Origin: Virgifigura deserti
GTDB lineage: Bacteria > Pseudomonadota > Alphaproteobacteria > Dongiales > Dongiaceae
DNA length: 64,000 nucleotides
Direction: 5' to 3'
Assembly: GCA_003576685.1 (NCBI GenBank)
Contig: QOZR01000017.1
Span: forward strand, 1-64,000
Part shown: piece after piece, positions 25,903-35,372 of the stretch
How the letters are laid out: each line of letters begins with the position of its first letter
How positions within the stretch are numbered: position 1 is the first letter of the stretch
Notes under the pieces: model-generated
Databases searched by the model: none
The model's input: the letters and a program-made list of their open reading frames with translations, nothing else
What the model was told of the DNA's origin: nothing
Position numbers and translations under genes: made by a program

Positions 25903-26106
25903 ATGGCCAGTGGTATCGTGAAGTTTTTCAACACCCAGAAGGGCTACGGATTCATCCAGCCGGACGACGGCGCGAAGGACGTGTTCGTCCATATCAGCGC
26001 CCTCGAGCGAGCTGGCATGCATAGCCTGAGCGAGGGGCAGAAAGTGACCTTCGATGTGGTGAGCGAGCGCGGCAAACTCGCGGCCGCAAACCTAGAAACG
26101 GTTTAG
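25903..26106 (+). CDS. Cold-shock protein, CspA type
   Basis: The 67-residue protein is a single cold-shock domain: GIVKFFNTQKGYGFIQPDDG (RNP1), DVFVHISALERAG (RNP2) and EGQKVTFDVV. GGAGG lies five bases before the ATG at 25903. It acts as an RNA chaperone. The 280-base gap upstream to the hemolysin-III gene has no gene and is long enough for the extended leader typical of csp genes. Confidence 0.93.
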   Translation: MASGIVKFFNTQKGYGFIQPDDGAKDVFVHISALERAGMHSLSEGQKVTFDVVSERGKLAAANLETV

Positions 26107-26149
26107 CCCTGCCACTGGGCGCCGCTTGCGCCCAATCGCAAGCTGTTCC

Positions 26150-26188
26150 GGAGCGGCGCCCCCCTGGGGCCGCCGTTCTTTTTTCTTC
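26150..26188 (+). terminator. Probable terminator of the csp gene
   Basis: GGCGCCCC and GGGGCCGCC can pair with a single bulge, followed by TTCTTTTTTC at 26177-26186. It begins 44 bases after the csp stop codon. Confidence 0.6.
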
Positions 26189-26203
26189 GACTGGCGCCGA
26201 TGA

Positions 26204-26352
26204 CCGGCCTGGGTTCTCGTGCGCTACCGGCACGGACACGCACACACGTAGAGCGGGGAACACCCCGCCGATCTCTCGGCGGGGTGTTCTGTGTCTGTGC
26301 TGTCGGGCGGATATGGTTGGTTGCGGGGGCCTGAAACCACCGATAGTTGACT
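26204..26352. repeat. Relic of the 12974-13410 locus with tRNA-end-like motif
   Basis: CCGGCCTGGGTTCTCGTGCGC (split: CCGGCCTGGG and TTCTCGTGCGC) at 26204-26224 is identical to 13163-13183 inside the small gene. It is followed after apparent deletions by GGACACGCA, a 14-bp perfect hairpin (26258-26271 with 26276-26289) in the place of the terminator, and TGGTTGCGGGGGCC at 26318-26331. The same order occurs at 13163-13394, so this looks like a shrunken second copy. From 26353 to 26523 I see nothing. Confidence 0.5.
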
Positions 26353-26523
26353 TGCCCGCTTAGTGATATATGAGACTTGAGCGAGCCGATTCTGGGGGCC
26401 GTCGTAGGTTCCTGGCGATGCGCTTGCCGTGGCTTTGCGGGGTGGTGGTAGGGCGCTCGTCAGTATCCTGGAAGAGATCCGGGTGGGCTTGCGCATAGAT
26501 GTCGGCGCCTGGCGGTCCGGCGC

Positions 26524-27906
26524 TTATTCCTCCCGCAGCGCCCGATCGACGTGGTCCCGCAGCGGCTGAATGATGTAGCTCAAAGGCGTGCGTTCCTCGG
26601 TCCGGATGAACGCTTCGACCGGCATGCCGGGTATGAGCATCAGGTCCCCCAGACGCTCCCGTTCCTCGGCGGACAGCTCGATGCGCGCGACGTAATACAA
26701 TTCGCCGGTCGATTGGTCCTGTGTGAGATCGGGCGAGACATGCGCCACGGCACCTGTGATCTCCGGCGTCGTGCGCCGATTGAATGCGGACAACTGCAGC
26801 ACGGCCTGCTGTCCGGGAGAGACCTGATCGACATCCGTTGGCGCGACCCTTGCCTCGACCACGAGGGTCTCGTCGTCCGGCACGATCATCATGATGGTTT
26901 CCGCCGGGCCGATGACGCCGCCTACGGTATGCACCGCGAGCTGATGGACGACGCCGTCACGCGGCGCGCGGATGTCGACTCGGGTCTGCCGGTCCAGCGC
27001 CGCTACCTTGCGCTCCCGAAGCTCGGCGAGCTTGGCCTCGACCTCACGCAACTCTTCGATGACCTCGGTCTGCATGTCCTGATCGATCTGGATGATCTGC
27101 AGCTTGATCTCGCTGACCCGGCCGCGCGTGCTTGCCAGGTTCGCCTGGAGCTGGCCGCGCTCGCCCTCCAGCCGCGCCTTCTCCCGGCGCAGGGCGGTCA
27201 GGCGTGTCGCCGGGACGAGCTTCTTTTCGTACAGGCCCGCCAAGTCTCGCAGCTCGCTCTCGATCAGCGTCAATTCCTGATCTTTCGCCCCAATCTGCGC
27301 GGCAAGCCCCTGGCTTTCCTCTTTGAGCTGCGCGATGCGTTCCCGAAGTTGGGCGATCTGGCCGGCGCGACCCGCCCGCCGCGTGCGAAGGAGAGTCTGT
27401 TCGCCGGCGAAGGCGCGCGCGACGGCTCCCTCGTTTCCGGGCGAAAGCGCGGGCAGGACCTCCAGGTCGGCTCGACCGTCACGCTCGGCCTCCAGCCGCG
27501 CGCGCCGCGCCGTCAGCTCGATGAGCTGTTGCTCGACAATCATCAGGTTGGCGGCGATCACAGTGTCATCCAGACGAGCCACGAGCTCGCCCGCCACCAC
27601 ATGGTCGCCGTCACGGACGAGAATCTGGCTGACCACACCGCCTTCGGGGTGCTGTACCCGCTTGCTGCTGCCTTCGACGACAATGGAGCCGAAGGCGATT
27701 ACCGCACCGTGCAGCGACGCGAGCGCCGCCCAACTGCCGAGACCACCGACCAGGCAGACGATCACAACGATGCCCAGGGTCAGGTAGCGGCGAATACCGT
27801 CCCTACCATCCGGGTCCCCGCCGGAGGGCTGAGGAGCGGCTTGGGGCTCGGCCCGGGATCCGGCCTGGGAACCGGACGGCACCATGGTCAATGCAGACTC
27901 CGACAC
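26524..27906 (-). CDS. Type I secretion membrane-fusion (HlyD-family) adaptor
   Basis: The 460-residue protein has a short cytoplasmic Pro/Gln-rich tail, one membrane helix (about 41-62), then lipoyl-like halves flanking a long alpha-helical hairpin (about 130-300, rich in L/E/R/Q). The beta-barrel includes VDIRAPRDGVVHQLAVH and the C-terminal GMPVEAFIRTEERTPLSY, the signature end of HlyD/PrtE-type adaptors. It links the inner-membrane exporter to a TolC-like channel. Its start is ten bases after the stop of the exporter gene. Confidence 0.93.
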   Translation of the reverse strand: MSESALTMVPSGSQAGSRAEPQAAPQPSGGDPDGRDGIRRYLTLGIVVIVCLVGGLGSWAALASLHGAVIAFGSIVVEGSSKRVQHPEGGVVSQILVRDGDHVVAGELVARLDDTVIAANLMIVEQQLIELTARRARLEAERDGRADLEVLPALSPGNEGAVARAFAGEQTLLRTRRAGRAGQIAQLRERIAQLKEESQGLAAQIGAKDQELTLIESELRDLAGLYEKKLVPATRLTALRREKARLEGERGQLQANLASTRGRVSEIKLQIIQIDQDMQTEVIEELREVEAKLAELRERKVAALDRQTRVDIRAPRDGVVHQLAVHTVGGVIGPAETIMMIVPDDETLVVEARVAPTDVDQVSPGQQAVLQLSAFNRRTTPEITGAVAHVSPDLTQDQSTGELYYVARIELSAEERERLGDLMLIPGMPVEAFIRTEERTPLSYIIQPLRDHVDRALREE

Positions 27907-27916
27907 GGCTTGCTCC

Positions 27917-29626
27917 TCAAGCGGCTGCGACAGGATGCTTCAGGACGCGGCCAAGCACCTCTTCCTTTGGTCCGAAGCTCTGCTGGCGGCCATCGGCCAG
28001 AACCAGGACGCGATCGACTGCGACCAGGGCGCTTGGCCGGTGGGCGATCACTACCACGATCCTTCCCCGCTCCCGCGCGGCGCGGATGGCGCCGGTCAGC
28101 GCCGCGTCCCCCTCAGCATCAAGATTGGAGTTGGGCTCGTCCAGCACGATGAGGAAGGGATCGCCATAGAGCGCGCGAGACAGCGCGATCCGCTGCCGTT
28201 GCCCGGCGGAGAGCGCGATCCCACCATCGCCGAGCCGAGTGCCATATCCTTCAGGCAGGCGCACGATCAGGTCGTGGGCGCCAGCATAAGTGGCAGCGGC
28301 GACCACCTCCTCCGATGTCCAGTCCGGTCTGAAGCGGGCGATGTTCTCGGCAACAGTGCCGTCGAACAGTTCGATGTCCTGTGGCAGATACCCGATATGC
28401 CGGCCGAGTTCGTGCGGCGCCCACTGGTCGAGAGCGGCCCCGTCGAGCCGGACGCCGCCCTTGCTGCCCGGCCAGGCCCCCACCAGCGCACGCGCCAGCG
28501 TCGATTTGCCGGACCCGCTCGGACCGATAACGCCGACCGCCTCGCCCGCCGCCAGGGAGAAGATGACGCCCGTCAGCGTCGGCCTTTGTTGGCCCGGAGG
28601 CGCGACCGCGAGATTCTCGACCTCCAGCCGCGAGGTCGGTGGCGGGAGGACGAGCCGATCCTCGTCCCTGAGCAGGGCCGCAGCCAGATCGCCGAGCCGC
28701 CGATAGCTTTGGCGTGCCGAGACGAAACCCTTCCAGTTGGCGATCGCGAGCTCGATCGGCGCCAGCGCGCGCGACGAGATGATGGAGACCGCGATCATCG
28801 CCCCGGCGGAGATCTCCTGCTGGATCGCCAGATAGGCGCCGGCCGCAAGCGTCAACGATTGCAGCAGAAGACGGAAGGTCTTGGACGCGGCGGTCAGCCC
28901 CCCGGCCGCGTCGCTCGCCGAGCGGCCGCTATCCAGGAATGCCCCATGAGCCGCGACCCAACGCTGCTTCATCGCCGGCGTCATGCCCAAGGCGGTGACC
29001 ACCTCGATGTTCCGCCGCGCCGCCTCCGTCAGCGCGTTCCGCGCCGCCCCCTTCTCGACCGCGATTTTCGTGGGTCCCCGCGTGGCGAACTCCGTCAGCA
29101 GCGCAAAGGTGCAGAGGACAAACACCCCGATCACCGACAGAATGCCAAGCCAGGTGTGGAACAGGAACACGATGACCAGATAGAGTGGCATCCAGGGCAT
29201 GTCGAAGATGGCGACCGGGCCCTGGCCACCGAGAAACTGGCGAAGCTGATCCAGATCGCGGACCGGCTGCTGGCCGTCGCCGCCCTTCCGGCCGCGCAGG
29301 GCCATCGTTGTCGAGGCATCGAAGACGAGGTCGGACAGCCACCGGTCGAGCCGATTGCCGATACGCAGCAAGAGGCGCGATCGGATGAAATCGAGTGCGC
29401 CCTGGAATGCGTACAGCACCGCGACCAGCCCCAGCAGGACCACGAGTGTCGGGACGCTGCGGCTCGCCAGCACCCGATCGTAGACCTGCAGCATAAATAG
29501 TGGCCCGGTCAGCATCAGGATGTTGATCATGCCGCTGAACAGCCCGATGCCGAGAAAGGCCCCCCGGCAGGATCGCAGTGCCGCCGCGACCACGGATCGC
29601 GGCGGCACCGGGAATCGATTTTGCAC
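27917..29626 (-). CDS. Type I secretion ABC exporter (PrtD type)
   Basis: The 569-residue protein has an N-terminal membrane domain of six segments (about 20-300) and a nucleotide-binding domain with Walker A GPSGSGKSTLARAL, signature LSAGQRQRIALSRAL, Walker B LIVLDEPNSNLD and switch His VIAHRPS. There is no peptidase C39 domain, as expected for RTX-protein exporters of the protease/lipase type. It lies 15 bases downstream of the metallophosphoesterase RTX gene and is its most likely exporter. Confidence 0.93.
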   Translation of the reverse strand: MQNRFPVPPRSVVAAALRSCRGAFLGIGLFSGMINILMLTGPLFMLQVYDRVLASRSVPTLVVLLGLVAVLYAFQGALDFIRSRLLLRIGNRLDRWLSDLVFDASTTMALRGRKGGDGQQPVRDLDQLRQFLGGQGPVAIFDMPWMPLYLVIVFLFHTWLGILSVIGVFVLCTFALLTEFATRGPTKIAVEKGAARNALTEAARRNIEVVTALGMTPAMKQRWVAAHGAFLDSGRSASDAAGGLTAASKTFRLLLQSLTLAAGAYLAIQQEISAGAMIAVSIISSRALAPIELAIANWKGFVSARQSYRRLGDLAAALLRDEDRLVLPPPTSRLEVENLAVAPPGQQRPTLTGVIFSLAAGEAVGVIGPSGSGKSTLARALVGAWPGSKGGVRLDGAALDQWAPHELGRHIGYLPQDIELFDGTVAENIARFRPDWTSEEVVAAATYAGAHDLIVRLPEGYGTRLGDGGIALSAGQRQRIALSRALYGDPFLIVLDEPNSNLDAEGDAALTGAIRAARERGRIVVVIAHRPSALVAVDRVLVLADGRQQSFGPKEEVLGRVLKHPVAAA

Positions 29627-29641
29627 GCTCGACCTCGGTTG

Positions 29642-32600
29642 TTAGACGAAGCGGAAGTCGTCCTGCTGCAGATGGCTCAGATGCGCCCGCGCCAGGGTGA
29701 GAACGTTGTCCGGATCGAGGGTAATCACCACATCCGACCCGATCTGCTCGGCACTATCGACGACAGCATCGAAGTCAGCGAATAGGCTTGCGTCGAACTC
29801 GATTACGTCCCGCCCGTTGTCGAAGTCGGCGACGACGTCTTGCCCGAACGACGGGACGAAGACGAAGGCATCGTCGCCCGATCCGCCGGCCAGCACATCA
29901 TCGCCCAGTCCGCCCGCAAGCCGGTCGTTGCCGGACCCGCCCAGGAGCCGGTCGTCCCCGTCCCCACCCTCGAGATCATCGGCACCCGCACCGCCCTGTA
30001 GCTCGTCGTCGCCCGATCCGCCGCGCAGCATATCCTCGCCATGGCCACCGAGCAGCCGGTCATCCCCGTCGCCGCCCTCGAGCAGATCGTCGCCACCGTC
30101 AGCAGTCAACTCGTCGTCGCCGGCGCCAGCCCGCATCACGTCATGGCCTTCGCCGCCGTCCAGCAGGTCGTCACCGTCGCCGCTCTCCAGTACGTCATCG
30201 CCGGCACCGCCGAAGAGCCGGTTGTCGCCCGAGCCGGACTGCAGGAGGTCATCGCCAATGCCGCCGACGAGCTCGTCGTCGCCGGCACCGCTCTGCAGGG
30301 CGTCATCGCCATGGCCGCCCATCAGCCGGTCATCGCCATCGCCGCTCTCCAGCACATCGTCGCCGCCATCGCCGAAGAGCTGATTGTTCCCGCCGGTCGT
30401 CCGCACGATGTCGTCACCCTCGCCGGCGTCCAGCAGGTCGTCACCGTCGCCGCTCTCCAGCACGTCATCGCCGGCACCGCCGAAGAGCCGGTTGTTCCCG
30501 ACCAAATCCGTCAAGACGTCGTTGCCGATACCGCCGTCCAGCAGGTCGTTGCCGGCACCGCCATTGAGGATGTCGTCACCCCACTTGCCATAGAGCCGAT
30601 CGTTTCCAGTGCCTCCGGTGAGCGTGTCGTCGCCCGCGGTCCCGTTGAGCGTTTGGTCCGGATTCGGCTCGCTCGGCCCGTCGCCCTTCACTAACGAGAT
30701 CACATTCAAATCGTCGAAGCTCACGCCCTGGCTGCCCCAGGAATAGAGGCCCACTGTGCCGCTTTCGATGTTCTTGTCGCCGATCCTGTAGGCAAAGACC
30801 GCTTCGCCATCCACAAAGGCCTGCATCATGCCGTCGAGGATATCGACCCGCAGATTGATCTGCTGTCCCGGAACATATTTGCCCGGAACCTGGCCCAACG
30901 TCTTCTCATAGCCATCGACCATGCTGCGCAGCTGCCAATAGCCGCCCTCGCTGTCGAGCTCCATTTTGTAGTAGTTGTTGGGGTCCTGATAGTGCAGCAG
31001 CACGCCAAGGCCATCGTCATCCGGCGTGTCAACGGTGACTTCGACCGAATAATCGGTCCAGCCCGCGGCTTCCGGCTTGTTATAGAGCGCATAGGTACCC
31101 TTGCGCAGGGCATTGTGTCCGTCGCCAAGCGGGCTCCAACCGCGCTGCCACGGATCGGGATGCGAGGAATTGCCGCCCCAGGTAAGCTGCTTGGAGTGAA
31201 CGTCCGAGTGCTGAACCAGCGCCCCGTCCTGCAACTGCCAATCCGAGGCCCCGCCGATATCGCCTTCATCGATAATGGTCCAATCCGAGAGATCGCCACC
31301 ATTGAAGTCAACCGACAGCAGAACCTTCTCCTTGGCCACGATGTCGACATTGACCACATCGGTAGAAACATTGCCGGCCGCGTCGGCCGCTTCGAGCAAG
31401 ACCGATTTGGTGCCGACGGGAAGGTCCACATTGACCTCCTTGCCCTGGGCGATTTGCTCACCGTCGAGCAACCAGCGATAAGAGACAACCGCGTCAGGAC
31501 CGAAAGTGCCGGCTGCCGTCAGGTTCACCTCAGCCGTTCCATCACCGTCCGTATCGATGCTGCGCATGTCGCAGGCGCCATGGGCGGTCAGGGCAACCTG
31601 ATTGACCATGACATTATCGAAGATCGCGCTCTTCTGGTTGCTGGAATAGACGCCGATCGTGCCGCCGGCGATCGGCGTTTCATCCACGACCGGACCGCCA
31701 AAGACGTCCTTGTCTTCGAGGAAAACGCTGATCGCGCCGTCCACGACCGCGACCCGCAGGTCGATCTCGTCATTGAAGCGATAGCCGCTGCGCGTTTCGG
31801 CCAGAACGGTTTCCTCGCCATTCTCCACCTTGATCAGCGACCGATGGGCACCTTCGCTGTCCATCTCGAAACGATAGTAATTGCTGGCATCCTGGAAATA
31901 GAAAACCGTGCCGATCGTATCGTCGTCAGTCGACCGCAGCGTCACGTCATAGACGTAGTCGGTCCAGGAAAGGGCCTCTGCGTCGTTCCACACCAGGATC
32001 TTATTGGGATTGTCCTGCGAGTAATAGAGCTTGCCTTCCGCGGCATCCAGGCCTTCGTCGTCGGTGCGGGAATGGACCGTACCCTTCACCTGCCAGAAGC
32101 CGGTTTCGGATTCATCGAGATAGTTGAGGGTGGCATCCCCGAAGCTGGCCGAAAGATCGGTCGAAAAGTCGAACTGGGTTACGCCGCCGATCGGGGTACT
32201 GAAGATGCCGCCGGCCGAAGGTCCGCCGATGGTGGCGATATCTTCAGCGGAGAGCGGGTTTTCCGTGAAGGCGACGCTGTTCACATAAGCGTCGACCATC
32301 TCGCGGCTCTCGTCGGCGAACAGCAGGAAGCCGTTTTCGCCGTCGAGAGTGAAGCGCTCCGCGTCCACAACCCGGCTGCCGACGCTGCTGCCGTTGACAT
32401 ATTTATGCAGGGTCATCGTGCCGTCTTCGCCCTGCTCGACGACCAGTGCAATCCGCTGCCATTCGCCATAGACGAAGCCGGTATCGTAGCCGCCACCACC
32501 GACGCCAGCCGTACCGTCGCCATTGTCGCGGATGAAGATGTCGCCGTCATCGCTATTGGTCGTATCGGTCTGCAGCAGCGAGAGGTAACGGCCCTGTTCG

Positions 32601-35131
32601 GGCGGCACCAGGATGTCCATCACGATGCTGTATTGCGTGATCGCCGGATCGCCGCTGGCGGGCTGCACCACGAACCCCTGCCGCTCGGTCGGCGCCGGGA
32701 AAAACATTACCTGGCCTTCGCCGCCTGCCAATTCCGGCAAGGTGAAGTCATTCGTTGAACCGAACCGGGTCGATGCCTCGAGCGCATCGCCCTTCTTGTC
32801 GACGATATCGATCGTTCCGCTACCCAGATTGGCCGACAGGTCGCCGTCGAAGGTGAACTGGACGGTCCGGTCGTCGACTTCTGTCAGCATGGCGCCGGCG
32901 GCCGGGCCACCAAGGGTTGCGATTTCGGCGGCGGAGAACACCTTGTCGGAGAAGACGAGATTGTTCAGGTGGCCATAGCCGCTCTCGCCATTATCGTCGG
33001 CGAGCAGCAGGAAACCGTTCTGCCCGTCGATCTTGAGGCGATCCATCGCCACCACCTGGCTGCCGACCAGCGCGCCATCGATATATTTCGTCAGCGTGGC
33101 ATTCTGGTCGTCGATCTTCTCGACGGTCAGCGCGATTCGGTGCCACTGCTCGTAATTGATCGTGCCATGGATGCCGCGCAGGATCTCGAGCGAGCCGGTT
33201 CCATTATAATTGTTCTCGATGAAGATGACGCCGTCATTCTCATTGTCGAGATCGTTCTGGTATAGCGAAAAATAGTCGCCCTGACCGTCATGGACCAGCA
33301 GATCCATGACGATTGTGTAGCTGTCGAAATCATCGCCCGATGACGGCGCGAAACCGGCCTTCACCTGATAGTACTGGCCAGCCTCAAGTGGCGGGAACGA
33401 CATGATTTCCGCATCGCCGCCCGCGAGTTCCGGCAGCGTCGTATCAGAGACCGTGCTGAACTCCGTGGCGTTGCTGAGGATGGGCCGCACCGTGGTCCAG
33501 CCGGCAGCGTCGCCGTCGTTGAAGTTATCGGCAAGCAGCGTACGATCACCGCTGACCGTCACAAGGATCTGGTCGCGCGTCACTTGGCCTGTCAGGTCTT
33601 CCGCCTCGAGCGTCAGTTCATGGCGGCCGACGCCGAGGGTGACCGACGGCTTCTCGCCGGTTGCCAGCAGCTGGCCGTCCTTGTCGAGCCAGCGATATTC
33701 GACGATGCCGTCATTGGGGTTGCGCGAGGCGCTGCCATCGAGCTCGACGGTCAGTTCGTCAGCGCCTTGCGGAGCTGACAAGAACAGGTCGTCGCCGGCA
33801 TTGGCCAGCGCCTGCGGCACGACTGGGCCGAGATCGAGCCCTTCGATGACCTGCTCGTGCTCCTTGTAATCGCCGGCCAGTTCTCCCTCGGTGCGACCGC
33901 CGGTGAGATAGCCGTCAAACTCGGTGAAATAGGTCTGGGTCGAGATGGTCCCGGCGTCCGGGTCCACGACCACGAGGCGGATTGCGCCATTGCCGCCATT
34001 CCCGCCGTTGATCTCATTCGCGACGCCGTTCTGATAGTTCACCAGCATCTGATGGACGGGTTGTCCATACTGATTGTAGCTGGTGACGGTCTCGGCGCCG
34101 TCGCCGAAGATATGCCCGGAGAAGGTCATGACGACATTTGGATATTTGGCGGCCAGTTCGCGCCAGATCATCTCGCCGTCATTCGGGTTCTCGAGGGTAT
34201 TGCCCATGCCGTAGTCATAACCGGTACCTTCACCGAACAGGGGATCGCCGAGAGGGTCGTGGCGGCCGGCAAAATTGGTCATCGAGTGATTGGCAATGAT
34301 GACGCGGTGGTCGGCATGAGCCTCGATCACGTCGCCAGCCCAGCGGATGACGTCGTCGCGCACGCCGAATTCCATCGACAACACGAGCCACTTGGTCCCG
34401 TCGGGCGCGGCAAAAGTGTGGTAATTATTGGAGCTGCGGGTCGGTTCCTGGTCATAGACGCCGCCGAAGGTGGGATTGGTCGCCGCCTGCTTCTCCGGAG
34501 AAAAGATGCTGTCGAGAAAGTCCGACGTGTGGTCGTTCGCCCGGCCATTCTCACTCTGGTCATGGTTGCCCGGCAGCAGGGAGTAAGGGATCTCGCCATC
34601 CAGCTTGCGCAGGGCTTCCTCAGCGATAGCCCAGTTCTCGGCCGTATTGCGCTGGGTGATGTCGCCCACATGCACGACGAACTGGATGTTCTGGCCGTCC
34701 TTGTTGTCGACCAGCCATTGCGTCATGTCGCCGAAGATATGGTTGAGCTGCGGGTTGGATGTATAATCCTGCGTGTCCGGCAGCACGGCGATCGTATAGG
34801 CGTTCTCGCCGGTCACGCGGACCCTGACATTATCCGTCGCGCTGTGGCCAGATCCGTCGGTCGCGGTGATGCGGATGTCGCTGTGGCCGATCGCGCCGAA
34901 GCCGAAGGTGAGGATGCCGTTGGCGTCGATCTGGGCATCGGTGGCGACGTCGCCGTTGGCGTTCTCGATGGTGAAGGTCAGATCGCTGGAGCCGAAGACC
35001 TCGGTGAGGTCGATCGCGCGCGCCGCTGTGCCGCGCTTGACCATAATGTCCATGATCGGCTCGGCGACGCTGAGCGTCGTCTGGGCGGAAAGGTCATTGT
35101 CCGTCGTCGAAGCGGTCTGGTCGAGTGGCAT
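29642..35131 (-). CDS. Giant RTX protein with metallophosphoesterase and LamG-like domains
   Basis: The 1829-residue secreted protein begins with a cadherin/Ig-like domain (about 15-110), then a calcineurin-like metallophosphoesterase (about 112-420) with LPDTQDYT, VVHVGDITQ, PGNHDQSENG, IIANHSM and FSGHIFGDG in the canonical order. PKD/Ig-like segments and four concanavalin/LamG-like jelly-roll segments follow (about 540-1440), two of them closely alike. Next come some 18-20 GGxGxDxLx calcium-binding nonapeptides (about 1460-1740) and a C-terminal secretion module ending DDFRFV. There is no N-terminal signal, consistent with type I export by the adjoining genes. Likely an extracellular phosphodiesterase or nucleotidase that binds glycans; the substrate is not readable. 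Confidence 0.9.
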   Translation of the reverse strand: MPLDQTASTTDNDLSAQTTLSVAEPIMDIMVKRGTAARAIDLTEVFGSSDLTFTIENANGDVATDAQIDANGILTFGFGAIGHSDIRITATDGSGHSATDNVRVRVTGENAYTIAVLPDTQDYTSNPQLNHIFGDMTQWLVDNKDGQNIQFVVHVGDITQRNTAENWAIAEEALRKLDGEIPYSLLPGNHDQSENGRANDHTSDFLDSIFSPEKQAATNPTFGGVYDQEPTRSSNNYHTFAAPDGTKWLVLSMEFGVRDDVIRWAGDVIEAHADHRVIIANHSMTNFAGRHDPLGDPLFGEGTGYDYGMGNTLENPNDGEMIWRELAAKYPNVVMTFSGHIFGDGAETVTSYNQYGQPVHQMLVNYQNGVANEINGGNGGNGAIRLVVVDPDAGTISTQTYFTEFDGYLTGGRTEGELAGDYKEHEQVIEGLDLGPVVPQALANAGDDLFLSAPQGADELTVELDGSASRNPNDGIVEYRWLDKDGQLLATGEKPSVTLGVGRHELTLEAEDLTGQVTRDQILVTVSGDRTLLADNFNDGDAAGWTTVRPILSNATEFSTVSDTTLPELAGGDAEIMSFPPLEAGQYYQVKAGFAPSSGDDFDSYTIVMDLLVHDGQGDYFSLYQNDLDNENDGVIFIENNYNGTGSLEILRGIHGTINYEQWHRIALTVEKIDDQNATLTKYIDGALVGSQVVAMDRLKIDGQNGFLLLADDNGESGYGHLNNLVFSDKVFSAAEIATLGGPAAGAMLTEVDDRTVQFTFDGDLSANLGSGTIDIVDKKGDALEASTRFGSTNDFTLPELAGGEGQVMFFPAPTERQGFVVQPASGDPAITQYSIVMDILVPPEQGRYLSLLQTDTTNSDDGDIFIRDNGDGTAGVGGGGYDTGFVYGEWQRIALVVEQGEDGTMTLHKYVNGSSVGSRVVDAERFTLDGENGFLLFADESREMVDAYVNSVAFTENPLSAEDIATIGGPSAGGIFSTPIGGVTQFDFSTDLSASFGDATLNYLDESETGFWQVKGTVHSRTDDEGLDAAEGKLYYSQDNPNKILVWNDAEALSWTDYVYDVTLRSTDDDTIGTVFYFQDASNYYRFEMDSEGAHRSLIKVENGEETVLAETRSGYRFNDEIDLRVAVVDGAISVFLEDKDVFGGPVVDETPIAGGTIGVYSSNQKSAIFDNVMVNQVALTAHGACDMRSIDTDGDGTAEVNLTAAGTFGPDAVVSYRWLLDGEQIAQGKEVNVDLPVGTKSVLLEAADAAGNVSTDVVNVDIVAKEKVLLSVDFNGGDLSDWTIIDEGDIGGASDWQLQDGALVQHSDVHSKQLTWGGNSSHPDPWQRGWSPLGDGHNALRKGTYALYNKPEAAGWTDYSVEVTVDTPDDDGLGVLLHYQDPNNYYKMELDSEGGYWQLRSMVDGYEKTLGQVPGKYVPGQQINLRVDILDGMMQAFVDGEAVFAYRIGDKNIESGTVGLYSWGSQGVSFDDLNVISLVKGDGPSEPNPDQTLNGTAGDDTLTGGTGNDRLYGKWGDDILNGGAGNDLLDGGIGNDVLTDLVGNNRLFGGAGDDVLESGDGDDLLDAGEGDDIVRTTGGNNQLFGDGGDDVLESGDGDDRLMGGHGDDALQSGAGDDELVGGIGDDLLQSGSGDNRLFGGAGDDVLESGDGDDLLDGGEGHDVMRAGAGDDELTADGGDDLLEGGDGDDRLLGGHGEDMLRGGSGDDELQGGAGADDLEGGDGDDRLLGGSGNDRLAGGLGDDVLAGGSGDDAFVFVPSFGQDVVADFDNGRDVIEFDASLFADFDAVVDSAEQIGSDVVITLDPDNVLTLARAHLSHLQQDDFRFV

Positions 35132-35335
35132 CCTGTCTGTCCTCTGTTCTTCCGTCCGGTATTCTTCCGTCCGGCTTGATTAACGCCCAGATTGATCAAT
35201 GCGTCGGCATTGGAAAGACGAGGCGCCCCGGCATCCCCCTGCCCCGAGTAACCACAGATCTAGCAGCCGATCATTGCAAGGCCGTGGAACACAGATGACA
35301 TCGAAGGACTTGGCGGTCGCCGTGTCGAATGAAGA

Positions 35336-35364
35336 GGCCGCCGCGACGCCAAGTCGCGGCGGCC
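35336..35364 (-). terminator. Hairpin between the two RTX genes
   Basis: A 12-bp perfect stem, GGCCGCCGCGAC (35336-35347) with GTCGCGGCGGCC (35353-35364), lies nine bases after the stop codon of the 1172-residue RTX gene. It has no T-run. It may end or stabilise that transcript, giving the two RTX genes separate control. Confidence 0.55.
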
Positions 35365-35372
35365 CCCGTTGA

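Noticed and set aside
29850..30620. Regular short DNA repeats that could be mistaken for a CRISPR array
   Set aside because: The period is 27 bases or multiples, the repeats diverge in a codon-wise manner, there are no unique spacers of constant length and no cas genes; they encode RTX nonapeptides. The same holds for 35600-36500.
29697..30694. Several long + strand frames opposite the RTX repeats of the giant protein
   Set aside because: They are the antisense of GGxGxDxLx repeats, giving Pro/Ser/Arg-rich or Val/Ala-rich periodic translations; the - strand frame is continuous with recognised domains.
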